A stretch of DNA of 64,000 nt from DASUPK01 sp963695805 (GCA_963695805.1 CAVOHV010000015.1:248001-312000), one strand, 5' to 3'. Shown: positions 8,602 through 17,282, counted from the stretch's first letter. Notes: generated by a model from the sequence alone, not told the origin. Numbers and translations: made by a program.

Positions 8602-9823
8602 CTACTTGCCGCGCTGGCAGTAGCCGTACGCGGTCAGGTTCGCCGGGCCGAAGTAGCCGAACGCGTTCGCGGTGGTCGTGTCGTCGTTGTCGATCGAGCT
8701 GCCCGCGTAGAACCCGTTCCGTGAGTCGAGGGCGAAGCCGGTGGTGGTGAGGCGCAGGTTGCCGGGGCAGTCCGGCGTGGTCGCGGAGGCGTTCGCCCCC
8801 TGCGGCGACCGGCACAGGCGCCGACGACACCTCGGTGAGGATTCGCTTCTTGCTCTTGGCGCAGTAGGCGATCGCCGTGAGCTCACCGCCGCCAGTGGTG
8901 CCGCTGCCGATGAAGGCGCTGCCCGTCACCTTCCAGGCGTTGCTCCCGATGGCCCGAGACTCGGTGATGTAGTTGCCGCCGTCGCTGCCGAAGTTGGTGC
9001 GCTGGAAGCCGCCTGTGATCAGCTGCTGGCCCCTTGGGCAGCGGGCGATCGCCGACTTCGTCTGGCCGGGCAGGATGAACACCGTCTTGTGTGGCGTGGG
9101 GTTCTGCGGGATCTGGCCACGGGCGCAGACCGCCTGGAGGGTGATGTTCCGCGGCGTCGTCGAGCTCCAATTGGGGTCGTAGAGCACCTCCGAGATGTGG
9201 AAGCCGCGCTGGGCGCCGAGCCGCTCGTATGAATGCGGATAGACCCCCTCGCCGTCGGGACCGGGCGGCAGGTTGACGGTCATCCCACCGCCGATCGGGT
9301 ACCGCCCCCCCGGGCAGAAGAGCTCGAGCCGGGTGAGCTGGTCCGGGGCGGACATCCTGAAGGTCCTGGTGATCAGCACCAGGCTGCGGGGCGGACCGGG
9401 GATGCCAGGCACCACCCTGGGGCCACGGCGGCCCTGCACCCGGATCGTGCCCTTAGCGGAGTTGAGGACGTAGAGACCGGACGAGGCCCGCAGGGCCATC
9501 ATCACCTTGTTGCAGTTGGAGCCCTGCTTGAGGACGAAGACGACGTTGGAGCGGCGCACACCACCCAGCCCGTTCGCGACCCTGACCTTGAGGCCGCGCT
9601 TCGTCTCAGCGATCTTCGTGGCCAGCTGGTTCGCGGCCGGGTAGCAGCCGTCGCTGCTCACCGAGCGCACATAGAGCGCGATCTTGAAAGCGTCCTCGAG
9701 CTTCTTGGTGGGATCGTTGTGCCCGGCGCCACCGCGGCCGAGAGCCGCCGGCGAGCAGGCGAGGGCGAGCACCAACATGGCGACCGCCAGGACGAGTCGA
9801 GACGGGATCCTGCGCACGGTCAC
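8602..9823 (-). CDS. Secreted three-repeat protein, interrupted by a frameshift at a C5/G5 run
   Basis: The GTG start (9823) gives a signal peptide (MTVRRIPSRLVLAVAMLVLALACSP in two overlapping pieces) and then three related beta-rich repeats, each with a CP-G start, a GG-F/M segment and an aromatic-Val to AYC or AVC end. Repeats one and two are in frame. The third (NLRLTTTGFALDSRNGFYA to LTAYGYCQRGK, stop at 8602) is readable only if the G5 run at 8796-8800 loses one base; as written the frame turns Arg/His/Pro-rich and runs into the terminator. The function is unknown; a cell-surface or extracellular role is inferred. The start overlaps the preceding SGNH gene's stop (GTGA). Confidence 0.65.
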
Positions 9824-10584
9824 GATCTAACACGCCTCCGAACGAGAAAGAGCGCCACCAGGATCAGCGCCGCCCCGCCAAGTGCGAAGGGCCACCAAGC
9901 GGTACCGCCGCCGTCGCCGGACCCTTCCTTCGCAGCACTCGGCGCCCCGCCGGGCAGCACCTGCGCGAGGAAGTTCGCGTAGGCGGGGGCGCCCGTGAAG
10001 TTCGGATGGAAGAGGTCGGGGAGGAACCAGGCGCCTGGCGCCGGCTCCACCTTGTGGTGGGGCAGGCTGTATTTGACCCAGTCGAGCAGCTTGATCTGGT
10101 CGGGATGGTCCTTCGCCGCCTTCACCAGCACGTCGGTGTCGGGCGCGGGCGGCGCGCCGGTGTCGGCGTCGTAGGCGGTGACCAGGACGAGCGTCCGCTT
10201 CGGTCCGATCACCTTGAGGGCGAAGTTGATCAGCTCGTCGTTGACACCGCCGTTGCCGTAGGCGTTGATCAGGATCAGCTTTGGGAGCTTGTCCTGGTTG
10301 CGCAGGTCTCGCGCGACCCAGATGCTCTGCTTGAAGCCGCGGCAGCCCTTGGCGTTGACGTCGAAGCCCACCCGGGTCAGGTCCGGGATGGGCAGCAGCA
10401 TCGTGGAATCGCCGATCGCGATCGGCGGCGGCCCGTCATTCGGGCCGTACGGGTTTCGCTGGGCCTCCGCGGTGTGGACGTGTCCGCAGCCGAAGGCCGG
10501 CTCGCCCGCGCCGAACGCCGACGGGGCCTGGCAGAGCACTGCGAGCGCAAGCGCGACTCCAACAATCCCCGCCTTGATCATCAC
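9820..10584 (-). CDS. Secreted, membrane-anchored SGNH/GDSL-like protein
   Basis: About 254 residues: an N-terminal signal peptide, an SGNH-type core, and a C-terminal hydrophobic helix ending RRRVRS, the pattern of a tail-anchored surface protein. The nucleophile block reads AIGDSTMLLP, and the DxxH block is DLFHPNFTGA, so Ser, Asp and His of the catalytic set are visible. The conserved ILINAYGNGG and VLVTAYDADTG segments are shared almost word for word with the paralogue ending at 14901. GTG 10584 or ATG 10581 may start it. It is the middle of a minus-strand run (lipoprotein, this gene, repeat protein). A role in acyl transfer to or from a surface polymer is inference. Confidence 0.72.
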   Translation of the reverse strand: MMIKAGIVGVALALAVLCQAPSAFGAGEPAFGCGHVHTAEAQRNPYGPNDGPPPIAIGDSTMLLPIPDLTRVGFDVNAKGCRGFKQSIWVARDLRNQDKLPKLILINAYGNGGVNDELINFALKVIGPKRTLVLVTAYDADTGAPPAPDTDVLVKAAKDHPDQIKLLDWVKYSLPHHKVEPAPGAWFLPDLFHPNFTGAPAYANFLAQVLPGGAPSAAKEGSGDGGGTAWWPFALGGAALILVALFLVRRRVRS

Positions 10585-10600
10585 GCCACTTGCCTCAGAT

Positions 10601-10993
10601 CTAGAAGTTCTGCGTATAGGAGCTCTTGATCTCCGCGTCGCCCTTGCGGCAGTCCGCCGTGGCGTTGAACTGGACGCCGGGCACGGCTTGGCGTGGGCCT
10701 TCCGTGCAGGTGAATCCCTGGACGGGGGTGTCGCAGGTCCCTCCGGCGCCGCCGTTCTCGGCTCGGCACTGGTGGTAGGCCAACACGACCTTCTCCGCCT
10801 GCGAGCAGCTCACCTTCGCCACGTCGATCGTCGTCACGTACGAGGCCCCGAGGTTCTGTTGCTTGCCGTTGATGTCGCAGCTGCTCAGGGTCGCGGTACT
10901 CGTGCTCCCCGACGAGTCATCGCCGCCGCCCCCGCAGCCGAGCAGGGCCACTGCGAGCGGGATTGCGAACAGGAGGAGGAGGACTCGCTTCAA
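10601..10993 (-). CDS. Small secreted lipoprotein with four or more conserved cysteines
   Basis: 130 residues with a lipoprotein signal (LAVALLGC; lipidated Cys at about 20), a Gly/Ser/Thr linker and a compact domain: CDINGKQQNLGASYVT, VSCSQAEKVVLAYHQC, FTCTEG, FNATADCRKG, SYTQNF. It starts at TTG 10993. It is a close paralogue of the plus-strand gene that begins 28 bases away. I do not recognise the family; the Cys pairs suggest disulphides outside the cell. No function can be assigned. Confidence 0.72.
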   Translation of the reverse strand: MKRVLLLLFAIPLAVALLGCGGGGDDSSGSTSTATLSSCDINGKQQNLGASYVTTIDVAKVSCSQAEKVVLAYHQCRAENGGAGGTCDTPVQGFTCTEGPRQAVPGVQFNATADCRKGDAEIKSSYTQNF

Positions 10994-11002
10994 CGGGGCG
11001 CC

Positions 11003-11012
11003 AGTCTATTCT
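11003..11012. promoter_or_regulatory. Overlapping divergent -10 elements
   Basis: AGTCTATTCT holds a minus-strand -10 (TAGACT, 11003-11008) and a plus-strand -10 (TATTCT, 11007-11012) that share two base pairs. Each is followed after exactly nine bases by a TTG start (10993 minus, 11022 plus). The two paralogous genes would be transcribed from one shared point with almost no leader, so both promoters can hardly be open at once. Confidence 0.5.
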
Positions 11013-11021
11013 TCGCTCACT

Positions 11022-11417
11022 TTGCGCAGGGTGATTTCAGGAGGCATCGTCCTGGCGGTCCTGGGGACCGGGCTGCTCGCCCAGACGAGCGGCGCGTCGC
11101 CGAACGCACACGCTGCCAGCTTCACCCCCTGCAACATCAGCGGCAAGCAGCAGCAGCTGGGGGCGTCCTACGTGACCTCGCTGACGGTCCAGGGGGTGAG
11201 CTGCGCCAAGGCCGAGAAGGTGATCAAGTCCTACCACCAGTGCCGCCACCAGGGCGGCGGGGCGGCGGGCACCTGCGGCGCCACGCTGCTCGGCTTCAAG
11301 TGCAAGGACGGAAAGCGCACGGGTGTGCCGAACGTGCAGTACAACGCGACGGCCAAGTGCCACAAGGTCTCGAACCCGTCCAAGCGGGTGAAGAGCCGCT
11401 ACACGCAGAACACCTAG
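11022..11417 (+). CDS. Small secreted cysteine-containing protein, paralogue of the divergent lipoprotein
   Basis: About 131 residues. A signal peptide (LRRVISGGIVLAVLGTG onward, ending near NAHAAS) precedes a domain matching its neighbour block for block: CNISGKQQQLGASYVT, VSCAKAEKVIKSYHQC, FKCKDGKRTGVPN, YNATAKC, SRYTQNT. It lacks a lipobox, so one copy is lipid-anchored and this one is free or cleaved. TTG 11022 is chosen from the promoter spacing; GTG 11031 is the alternative. The divergent arrangement looks like an inverted duplication. The function is unknown. Confidence 0.68.
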   Translation: MRRVISGGIVLAVLGTGLLAQTSGASPNAHAASFTPCNISGKQQQLGASYVTSLTVQGVSCAKAEKVIKSYHQCRHQGGGAAGTCGATLLGFKCKDGKRTGVPNVQYNATAKCHKVSNPSKRVKSRYTQNT

Positions 11418-11421
11418 CCCA

Positions 11422-11616
11422 CTAGACGCGACGAGCAGTCTGGCGGGGGCGGCTGAGTAGCGCGACGACCGCGGCGCCCGGATGCGGGATTCGCACGATT
11501 CGCATCTTCGGCTGCCTGGGGTCACGAGCCTGGGCCGCGAGGCGGTGGAGCTCCGCGCGGCGATTCAGCTCGGCCGAGTGATCCTGTGCGTGACGCTGGT
11601 TGAGGCCGGAATCCAT
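11422..11616 (-). CDS. Small hypothetical protein (64 aa)
   Basis: A 64-residue, Arg-rich protein starting MDSGLNQRHAQDHSAELNRR and ending with a short hydrophobic patch (GAAVVALLSR). The ATG follows GGGGAGAGGAAC, and a TAGGGT -10-like box lies about 35 bases further up. Short basic proteins with a weakly amphipathic C-terminus are common in actinomycetes. Nothing identifies a function, and it may not be expressed. Confidence 0.45.
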   Translation of the reverse strand: MDSGLNQRHAQDHSAELNRRAELHRLAAQARDPRQPKMRIVRIPHPGAAVVALLSRPRQTARRV

Positions 11617-11682
11617 GTTCCTCTCCCCTCAGTTGACCGTGGCCTCGACCCTACGGCGGGGGTCATCGCGGGACCGTGATCA

Positions 11683-11698
11683 TCGGCACAAACGTGCC
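11683..11698. terminator. Hairpin downstream of the SGNH/MBOAT pair
   Basis: A perfect 6-bp stem, CGGCAC with a four-base loop and GTGCCG, stands 17 bases past the stop of the minus-strand SGNH gene (11715). It lies upstream of the 64-residue gene's own promoter-like box, so it could separate the two transcripts. Confidence 0.4.
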
Positions 11699-11714
11699 GG
11701 ATGCACACAAGGGC

Positions 11715-12809
11715 TCAGTAGTCGAAGTCCCTGTCGACGGCCTGCAGGACCAGGTCGGCGGCGACGGACGACCCCTCTTCGTTCAGATGGATGCCATCGG
11801 GCTCCCGGACGATGGTCTGCTTGCCGTCGATCGTGATCGCATCCCGATAGGAGTCGCCGGGCGTGAAGGTCGGACGCAGGTCGACCACCCGGACCGCGGC
11901 GCCGCGCTCCGCCGCCGCCTGTTGGATGGCGAGGTTGACCGCATCGGCGATCGGCTTGCGGGCGGGGTCGCGCTGCGTGGGGATCGTCAGCCAGTAGATG
12001 CGCTGAACGCCGCCCCGCAGGTAGTTGTCCATCATCTGGCCGACCCGCGAGCGGAAAATCGCCTCCCACTGCGGCCCGCAGCAGCTCACCTGAGCGCCGT
12101 TTGCACCGGGCATCGGATAGCCCTCGTTCGCGCCGATGAAGAGCACGACTGCGTCGGGATCGTCGTTCGCCGCCTGGGTCGAGGACAGCTGAGCCCAGTC
12201 GACCAGGCCCGAATTGGAGATCCCGGTCGCCAGGTGTGGGTCGGGCGTCACCTGCACTCCCGCCCCCTGATCGGCGAGCTTGCGGGCGATCTCGATGTCG
12301 AGTGGGGTCGAGAGCGAATCTCCGGTGACGAGCAGGCGATCCAGCGGCTGAGGTGTGCTCGGCGGCGGGGGTGTCACGGGCGCGGCGCGTCCGGGACTGA
12401 CGCCACCGGCCTGAAACCCGCTGCCGGAGAGCTGCTGGTCGGGCGAGAGCCAGGAGGTCAGGTCACGCCGGGTCTCGGCGAACGGGAGGTTGTCCGAAAC
12501 CCACCCGGCCGGCCCCCCGACCGCCTTGATGATGTCGCTCCCGAGCCCGGGGTCGAGCTGGTCGGCTGCCTTGCGCACCGCGCCACCGGCGAAGATCAAG
12601 AGCAGGAGCGTGGTCAGCATCACCGCCCTGACCGCGTCCCAGGCTGTGAACCGGCGCAGGTCCCAGCGGTCGAAGCGCTCCATCAGGCTGTCGTCCCCGT
12701 GCGGCTCGCCCTCGCGGCCGGGGCGCGACTCGGCCTCCATCTCGGCGATCGACTCGAAGTCCTCCGGCACGAGGCGTTCCAGCGGATCGCGACTTCGTGA
12801 TTTCGCCAT
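11715..12809 (-). CDS. Membrane-anchored SGNH hydrolase/acyltransferase, partner of the MBOAT protein
   Basis: 364 residues: a charged cytoplasmic N-terminus of about 60 residues, one membrane helix (VMLTTLLLLIFAGGAV), a Pro-rich linker (VTPPPPSTPQP) and a periplasm-side SGNH domain. Block I is LLVTGDSLSTP, block III is FIGANEGYP with Gly and Asn, and the last block is EPDGIHLNEEGSS with Asp and His, so the catalytic set is complete. It resembles DUF459 proteins. The start overlaps the MBOAT stop by one base (TGATG). By analogy with AlgI/AlgJ and PatA/PatB, this protein would take the acyl group exported by the MBOAT protein and put it on a surface polymer. Confidence 0.82.
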   Translation of the reverse strand: MAKSRSRDPLERLVPEDFESIAEMEAESRPGREGEPHGDDSLMERFDRWDLRRFTAWDAVRAVMLTTLLLLIFAGGAVRKAADQLDPGLGSDIIKAVGGPAGWVSDNLPFAETRRDLTSWLSPDQQLSGSGFQAGGVSPGRAAPVTPPPPSTPQPLDRLLVTGDSLSTPLDIEIARKLADQGAGVQVTPDPHLATGISNSGLVDWAQLSSTQAANDDPDAVVLFIGANEGYPMPGANGAQVSCCGPQWEAIFRSRVGQMMDNYLRGGVQRIYWLTIPTQRDPARKPIADAVNLAIQQAAAERGAAVRVVDLRPTFTPGDSYRDAITIDGKQTIVREPDGIHLNEEGSSVAADLVLQAVDRDFDY

Positions 12810-14239
12810 CAGAAGCGGAAGTAGATGAACGGGGGGACACCCTGGCTCGGCACGGTGGCGCCGACGACCAGGACGACGACGGCAAGGGCGGCGCCGAGGA
12901 GCAGGGGCTGCAGCCGCCCGATTCGCAACTCGATCCCCTCCATCGGCCGCTCGGGCAGAAGCTGCAGGCCGATCACCAATGCGATCGCCCCGACCACCGG
13001 CACCGAGTAGAGGGTGGCGGGGCCCGAGCGGACCAGGGCGGACATGTAGTCGCCGAACAGGCTCAAGTCGGTCGAGCGGAAGAGGATCCAGCCGACGACG
13101 ATCAGGTTGAAGGTGACGAACCAGCGCAGCCAGCCGGGGAAGATCCGGCCCAGCCTCCCCTTGATCGCATGCTCCGCGGACAGGCCGGTCCCCTGGTAGG
13201 CGCCCCAGGCGACGAAGTTCCAGGCGGCCCCGTGCCAGAGTCCGCCCAGGGTCATCGTCGCCATCAGGTTGATGTAGGTCCGGACCTTGCCCTTGCGGTT
13301 GCCGCCCAGCGGGATGTAGAGGTAGTCACGCAGGAACCGGGAGAGAGTCATGTGCCAGCGCCGCCAGAAGTCGCGGAAGCCGGTCGCGCGGTAGGGGCTG
13401 TTGAAATTCTGGGGGAAGACGAAGCCCATCAGCAGCGCGAGGCCGATCGCCAGGTCGGTGTAGCCGGAGAAGTCGCAGAAGATCTGGGCCGCGTAGCCAT
13501 ATGCGGCGAGGATCGCGTCCGGCGCGCTGTAGGCCTGCGGTACCGCGAACACCGGGTCGACCACCTCGCGGGCGAGGTAGTCGGCGATCATCACCTTCTT
13601 GATCAGGCCGAGCGCAACCAGGGTCAACCCTGCGCTCACTGCCACCCGGTTCGGATTGCGGGGCTCGCGCAGCTGGGGAAGGAACTCGCTGGCGCGGACG
13701 ATCGGGCCGGCGACCAGGTGGGGGAAGAAGCTCAGGTAGATCGCTGCGTCGAGCAGCGAGGCCGGCTCCGTCTGGCGGCGCTTCACGTCCACCACGTAGG
13801 TGACCGCCTGGAAGCTGAAGAAGCTGACCCCGACCGGGAGGGCGATGGTCGCCAGCGGCAGCGGCATGCCCAGTCCGATCGTGTCGAGGACGTCCGAGAC
13901 GTCCGTGACGAAGAAGCCGTAGTACTTGAAGACCGCGAGGATGCCGAGGTCGAAGACCACGCCCCCGGCGCAGATCCACTTGCGGAGGCGCTCGTCCTCG
14001 GTGCGGTGGATCCCGACCGCGGCGAGCTGGCTGACCAGCGTGATCGCGGCGAGCAGCAGGCAGAAGCGGGGGTCCGCCGCCGCGTAGAAGACGTAGCTCG
14101 CGACGACGATGAAGGGCTTCCAGAGGGGCTGCCTCGACATCAACGCCCAGGAGATGGCGAGGACGATCGGGAAGAAGATCGCGAATTCGACTGTCGGGAA
14201 GAGCACCTGCCAGGAGTCCTGGGAAATCTTCGGGCGCAT
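12809..14239 (-). CDS. MBOAT-family membrane O-acyltransferase (AlgI/PatA-like)
   Basis: 476 residues with about eleven membrane helices. The AlgI-type signature is complete: FFPHLVAGPIVRASEF, FCDFSGYTDLAIGLALLMGF, FRDFWRRWHMTLSRFLRDY, YIPLGGNRKG and LGGLWHGAAWNFVAWG, with the invariant catalytic His in the last. Such proteins move acetyl or other acyl groups across the membrane for O-acylation of alginate, peptidoglycan or exopolysaccharide. It is the first gene of a two-gene unit with the SGNH protein downstream and divergent from another SGNH gene 35 bases away. The polymer acylated here is unknown. Confidence 0.92.
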   Translation of the reverse strand: MRPKISQDSWQVLFPTVEFAIFFPIVLAISWALMSRQPLWKPFIVVASYVFYAAADPRFCLLLAAITLVSQLAAVGIHRTEDERLRKWICAGGVVFDLGILAVFKYYGFFVTDVSDVLDTIGLGMPLPLATIALPVGVSFFSFQAVTYVVDVKRRQTEPASLLDAAIYLSFFPHLVAGPIVRASEFLPQLREPRNPNRVAVSAGLTLVALGLIKKVMIADYLAREVVDPVFAVPQAYSAPDAILAAYGYAAQIFCDFSGYTDLAIGLALLMGFVFPQNFNSPYRATGFRDFWRRWHMTLSRFLRDYLYIPLGGNRKGKVRTYINLMATMTLGGLWHGAAWNFVAWGAYQGTGLSAEHAIKGRLGRIFPGWLRWFVTFNLIVVGWILFRSTDLSLFGDYMSALVRSGPATLYSVPVVGAIALVIGLQLLPERPMEGIELRIGRLQPLLLGAALAVVVLVVGATVPSQGVPPFIYFRF

Positions 14240-14274
14240 GCCCGAGGAGCGGCGATGCTAGAGAATCAGCCGGT

Positions 14275-14904
14275 ATGAACGGAGGCGCCGCCAAAGCCGG
14301 TGTGGTTCTCGCCGCGCTCGCCCTGATCGCGCTGCTGCTGGCCGCTCCCGCCGCGCAGGCGGGCTGTGGCGGCGTGGAGACGGCGGCTCCGAAGCGCAAG
14401 GTGGCGTCGCGGCCTCCCCTCGCGATCGGCGACTCGTCGATGCTGCTCGCCCTCCCGGCGCTGGCGCGTGTCGGCTACAGGGCGAACGCTCGCGGCTGTC
14501 GGCAGTTCGCCGAGGGGCTGGGCGTACTACGGGACGCGCGCCGCCATCACCGGCTGCCCCGCCTCGCCGTGCTGGCGCTTGGGGCCGACGCTTCGATCTC
14601 CGCCGGCCAGATCGCCCAGGCCAGGAAGATCATGGGACCGAAGCGGAAGCTCGGCCTGGTGACGCCTCGCGAGACGGGCGGCGGGGAATCGAAGGACGCG
14701 GAGGTGATTCGAAACGCGGGTCGGCGTGATCCCGTGCACATCAAGGTGCTCGACTGGGTCCACTACAGCGCCGGCCACTCGAGCTGGTTCCAGCCCGATG
14801 GGCTGCACCTCACCTTCAGCGGCGCGAAGGCACTCGCGCGCCTCCTGAAGAAGCTGATCCCATTGGCGGCGTCGAATCCGAAGAAGCAGAAACCGAAGAT
14901 CTAG
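14275..14904 (+). CDS. Secreted SGNH-like protein
   Basis: 209 residues with a clear signal peptide (cleavage near AAQAG), block I LAIGDSSMLLALP, and a C-terminal DGLHLTFSGAKAL block, so Ser, Asp and His are present. It is shorter and more diverged than its two relatives (9820-10584 and 14901-15581) and has the same VLDWVHYS segment where they have LLDWVKYS or VLDWVSYS. The tail is Lys-rich. A GAGAAT box eight bases before the ATG suggests a leaderless mRNA. It converges with, and overlaps by four bases, the next SGNH gene. Confidence 0.7.
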   Translation: MNGGAAKAGVVLAALALIALLLAAPAAQAGCGGVETAAPKRKVASRPPLAIGDSSMLLALPALARVGYRANARGCRQFAEGLGVLRDARRHHRLPRLAVLALGADASISAGQIAQARKIMGPKRKLGLVTPRETGGGESKDAEVIRNAGRRDPVHIKVLDWVHYSAGHSSWFQPDGLHLTFSGAKALARLLKKLIPLAASNPKKQKPKI

Positions 14905-15581
14905 GGAAACCGGCCGCTGCGGGCGAGCGGCAGGGCGCCGGCGAGGAACTGAGCGTAGGCATCGGCGCCGGTGAAGTTCGGGTGGAAGAGGTCCGGGAGG
15001 AACCAGGCGCCCGGCTTGGGCTCGGCCTTGTGGTGGGGGCGGCTGTAGCTGACCCAGTCGAGTACGAAGATCCGGTGCGGGTACTGCCGGGCGGACTTGA
15101 AGAGGATGTCGGTGTCCGGAGCGGGAGGGTGTCCGGTATCCGCGTTGTAGGCGGTGACCAGTCCGAGGACGCGCTTCTTCCCGAGGACCTTGAGCGCCTC
15201 GGTGATCAGGCCTGGGTTCACCCCCCCGTTTCCGTAGGCGTTCACCAGGACCAGATGGGGGAGGCGATGCTTCCGCTTCAGCCGGGCGGCGATGTTGATC
15301 GACTCGCGAAATCCCCGGCAGCCGCGGGCGTTCACCGAATATCCCACCGCGTTCAGGTTGGGGATCGGCAGGATCATCGTCGAGTCGCCGATCGCGACGG
15401 GTGCCAGCCCCTTCGGGTTCGGGTCGACCTCCGCGTCGCCGCGATGGATTCCCTTGCAGCCGAAGGCCGGCTCCCCGGCCGCACTGCTGCGCGGTGCGCT
15501 CAGGAGCGCCCCGGCGAGGATCCCGACCGCGAGCAGCGACGTGCCGACCGCGGCCAAGACCGCATCCCGCTTCCTGGCCAT
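14901..15581 (-). CDS. Secreted SGNH-like protein, close paralogue of the 9820-10584 gene
   Basis: 226 residues: a signal peptide, block I VAIGDSTMILPIP, the conserved LVLVNAYGNGGVN and GLVTAYNADTGHPPAPDTD segments, and DLFHPNFTGADAY as the Asp/His block. It lacks the C-terminal membrane helix of its paralogue and so is probably released. The ATG stands six bases after TAGACT, whose TAG is the stop codon of the upstream flavoprotein gene, so it may be made from its own leaderless mRNA. The substrate is unknown; the MBOAT neighbourhood suggests acyl ester chemistry. Confidence 0.72.
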   Translation of the reverse strand: MARKRDAVLAAVGTSLLAVGILAGALLSAPRSSAAGEPAFGCKGIHRGDAEVDPNPKGLAPVAIGDSTMILPIPNLNAVGYSVNARGCRGFRESINIAARLKRKHRLPHLVLVNAYGNGGVNPGLITEALKVLGKKRVLGLVTAYNADTGHPPAPDTDILFKSARQYPHRIFVLDWVSYSRPHHKAEPKPGAWFLPDLFHPNFTGADAYAQFLAGALPLARSGRFP

Positions 15582-15590
15582 TGCGCCAGT

Positions 15591-17276
15591 CTAGGGAGCG
15601 GTGGCGCGCCTTAAGCGGCCGCGCAGACGCCCGACTCGCCGGTCGCGGACGATCCGCCGGGCGGCGTTGTGGCCGGCTGCGGCCATCACTCCGCCGCCCG
15701 GGTGGGTCCCGGCGCCGCAGAGGTAGAGGCCATGCACCGGCGTCGCGTAATGCGAGAGATCCGGCGTCGGGCGCATGAACGCCATCTGGTCGAGGCCCTG
15801 CTCGCCCTGGAAGATGTTGCCGCCCTGCAGCCCGAAGATCCGCTCGAGGTCGGGGGGCGCCAGCACCTCGCGTTCGAGGATCGCTCCGGGGACGTTGGGG
15901 GCGTAGCGCGCCAGGTGCTGGATGCAGGCGTCCGCGTAGCGTTCGCGCGCATCGCCCGCCCAGGCCTCTTCCTCCGGCGGCCCGTACTGGGTGAACATTG
16001 TCATCACCCAGCGTCCGTCGTCGGTCAGCCCCGAATCGATCGCGGAGGGCAGCTCGGCCTCCACATATGGCTCGGCTGCGGGCCGGCCCATGAGGCAGTC
16101 CTGCCAGGCGCGTTCGAGGTAGTCGATCGACGGGCAGAGGTTGACCCCTGTGGTGTGGAGCATCCGGTGCTGCTCCTCGGTCACGCCCTCATAGCGGGGC
16201 GGCTCGGAGAGCACCATGTTGATCTTCACCGAGCCACCGCGGGTCCGGTAGCGGCGCATGTCCTCGGCGATCTCGGAGGGGAAGTTCTCGGCACCCGCAA
16301 GGTCGAGGATCGTGGTTTTCGGGTGGGCGCCGGAGGCCACCACCGGTGCAAGGATCTCCTCGCCGCTGGCGAGTGTCACCCCGACGACCCTGCCGTCGCG
16401 GACATCGATCGATGCCACCTCGGCATCCGTGCGGATGGTCGCGCCCGCTGCCTCGGCCGAGCGTGCGATCGCCTGGCTGATCGCCCCCATTCCGCCGATC
16501 ACCTGTCCCCAGACGCCCGGCATGCCGTCGAGCTCCCCGAGCGCATGGTGCAGGAGGTTGTACGCGGTCCCCGGTGTGCGTGGGCCCGCCCACACGCCGA
16601 CCACGCCGCTCGAGGCGATCGAGCCCTTCACCGCGTCGTGCTCGAACCAGTCGTCGAGCAGGTCTCCCACGGACATCGTGAAGATCCGGACCAGGTCGTG
16701 GACGTCGCGCTTGGAGAGACCCGCGGCGCGGGCAGCCTCGCGCACGAGCGAGGCGATGTCGAGCGGGCTGCGTGAGCCCGGCGAGGGCGGCTCGCGAAGG
16801 AGCATCGGACGCAGGAACTCCGCCGTCCGCTCGAACAGCTCCTCGAAGTCGGCATAGACCTCGCCGTCTCGGCGGGAGTGCGCCGCGATGGAGGCGGCGG
16901 TCTGATCGGGCTCGTTGAAGAAGAAGATCGGCCCGTCGGAGGTCATGGCGGCATAGGCCGGGTCGAGGGGGATCGCCCGGTATCCGAACTCGTGCAGCCG
17001 CAGGTCCGAGACGATCTTCGGCTGGAGCATCGAGACGACGTAGGAGGCCCGCGAGACCCGGGCTCCCGGCCAGACCTCCTCCGTCACGCACGCGCCGCCG
17101 AGCACATGCCGCCGCTCCAGGACGACTACGTCGAGCCCGGTGCGAGCGAGATAGGCCGCGGTGGTGAGACCGTTGTGTCCCCCGCCCACGACGATCGCGT
17201 CGTAGCTCGCGGGCGGTGGCCCCGGGATGGCCGGTGCCGGTGCGCTGGGAGCGGGGGTGCTGGTCGCCGCCTCGAT
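15591..17276 (-). CDS. PYROXD2/phytoene-desaturase-like FAD oxidoreductase, start codon unclear
   Basis: About 560 residues. The N-terminal dinucleotide fold reads YDAIVVGGGHNGLTTAAYLA and VVVLERRHVLGGACVTEE; the C-terminal FAD segment is LYLCGAGTHPGGGVMAAAG. This is the pattern of the CrtI-like/PYROXD2 group, whose substrates are mostly unknown. GTG 17189 would delete the first beta strand. The only upstream codon fitting both the frame and the promoter is ATC 17276, just after an in-frame TAG, six bases past a -10 box. So the gene starts at a rare ATC, or the sequence has an error there. The operator at 17297-17312 ties it to the Rieske/amine-oxidase regulon. Confidence 0.8.
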   Translation of the reverse strand: MEAATSTPAPSAPAPAIPGPPPASYDAIVVGGGHNGLTTAAYLARTGLDVVVLERRHVLGGACVTEEVWPGARVSRASYVVSMLQPKIVSDLRLHEFGYRAIPLDPAYAAMTSDGPIFFFNEPDQTAASIAAHSRRDGEVYADFEELFERTAEFLRPMLLREPPSPGSRSPLDIASLVREAARAAGLSKRDVHDLVRIFTMSVGDLLDDWFEHDAVKGSIASSGVVGVWAGPRTPGTAYNLLHHALGELDGMPGVWGQVIGGMGAISQAIARSAEAAGATIRTDAEVASIDVRDGRVVGVTLASGEEILAPVVASGAHPKTTILDLAGAENFPSEIAEDMRRYRTRGGSVKINMVLSEPPRYEGVTEEQHRMLHTTGVNLCPSIDYLERAWQDCLMGRPAAEPYVEAELPSAIDSGLTDDGRWVMTMFTQYGPPEEEAWAGDARERYADACIQHLARYAPNVPGAILEREVLAPPDLERIFGLQGGNIFQGEQGLDQMAFMRPTPDLSHYATPVHGLYLCGAGTHPGGGVMAAAGHNAARRIVRDRRVGRLRGRLRRATAP

Positions 17277-17282
17277 GGCGGC

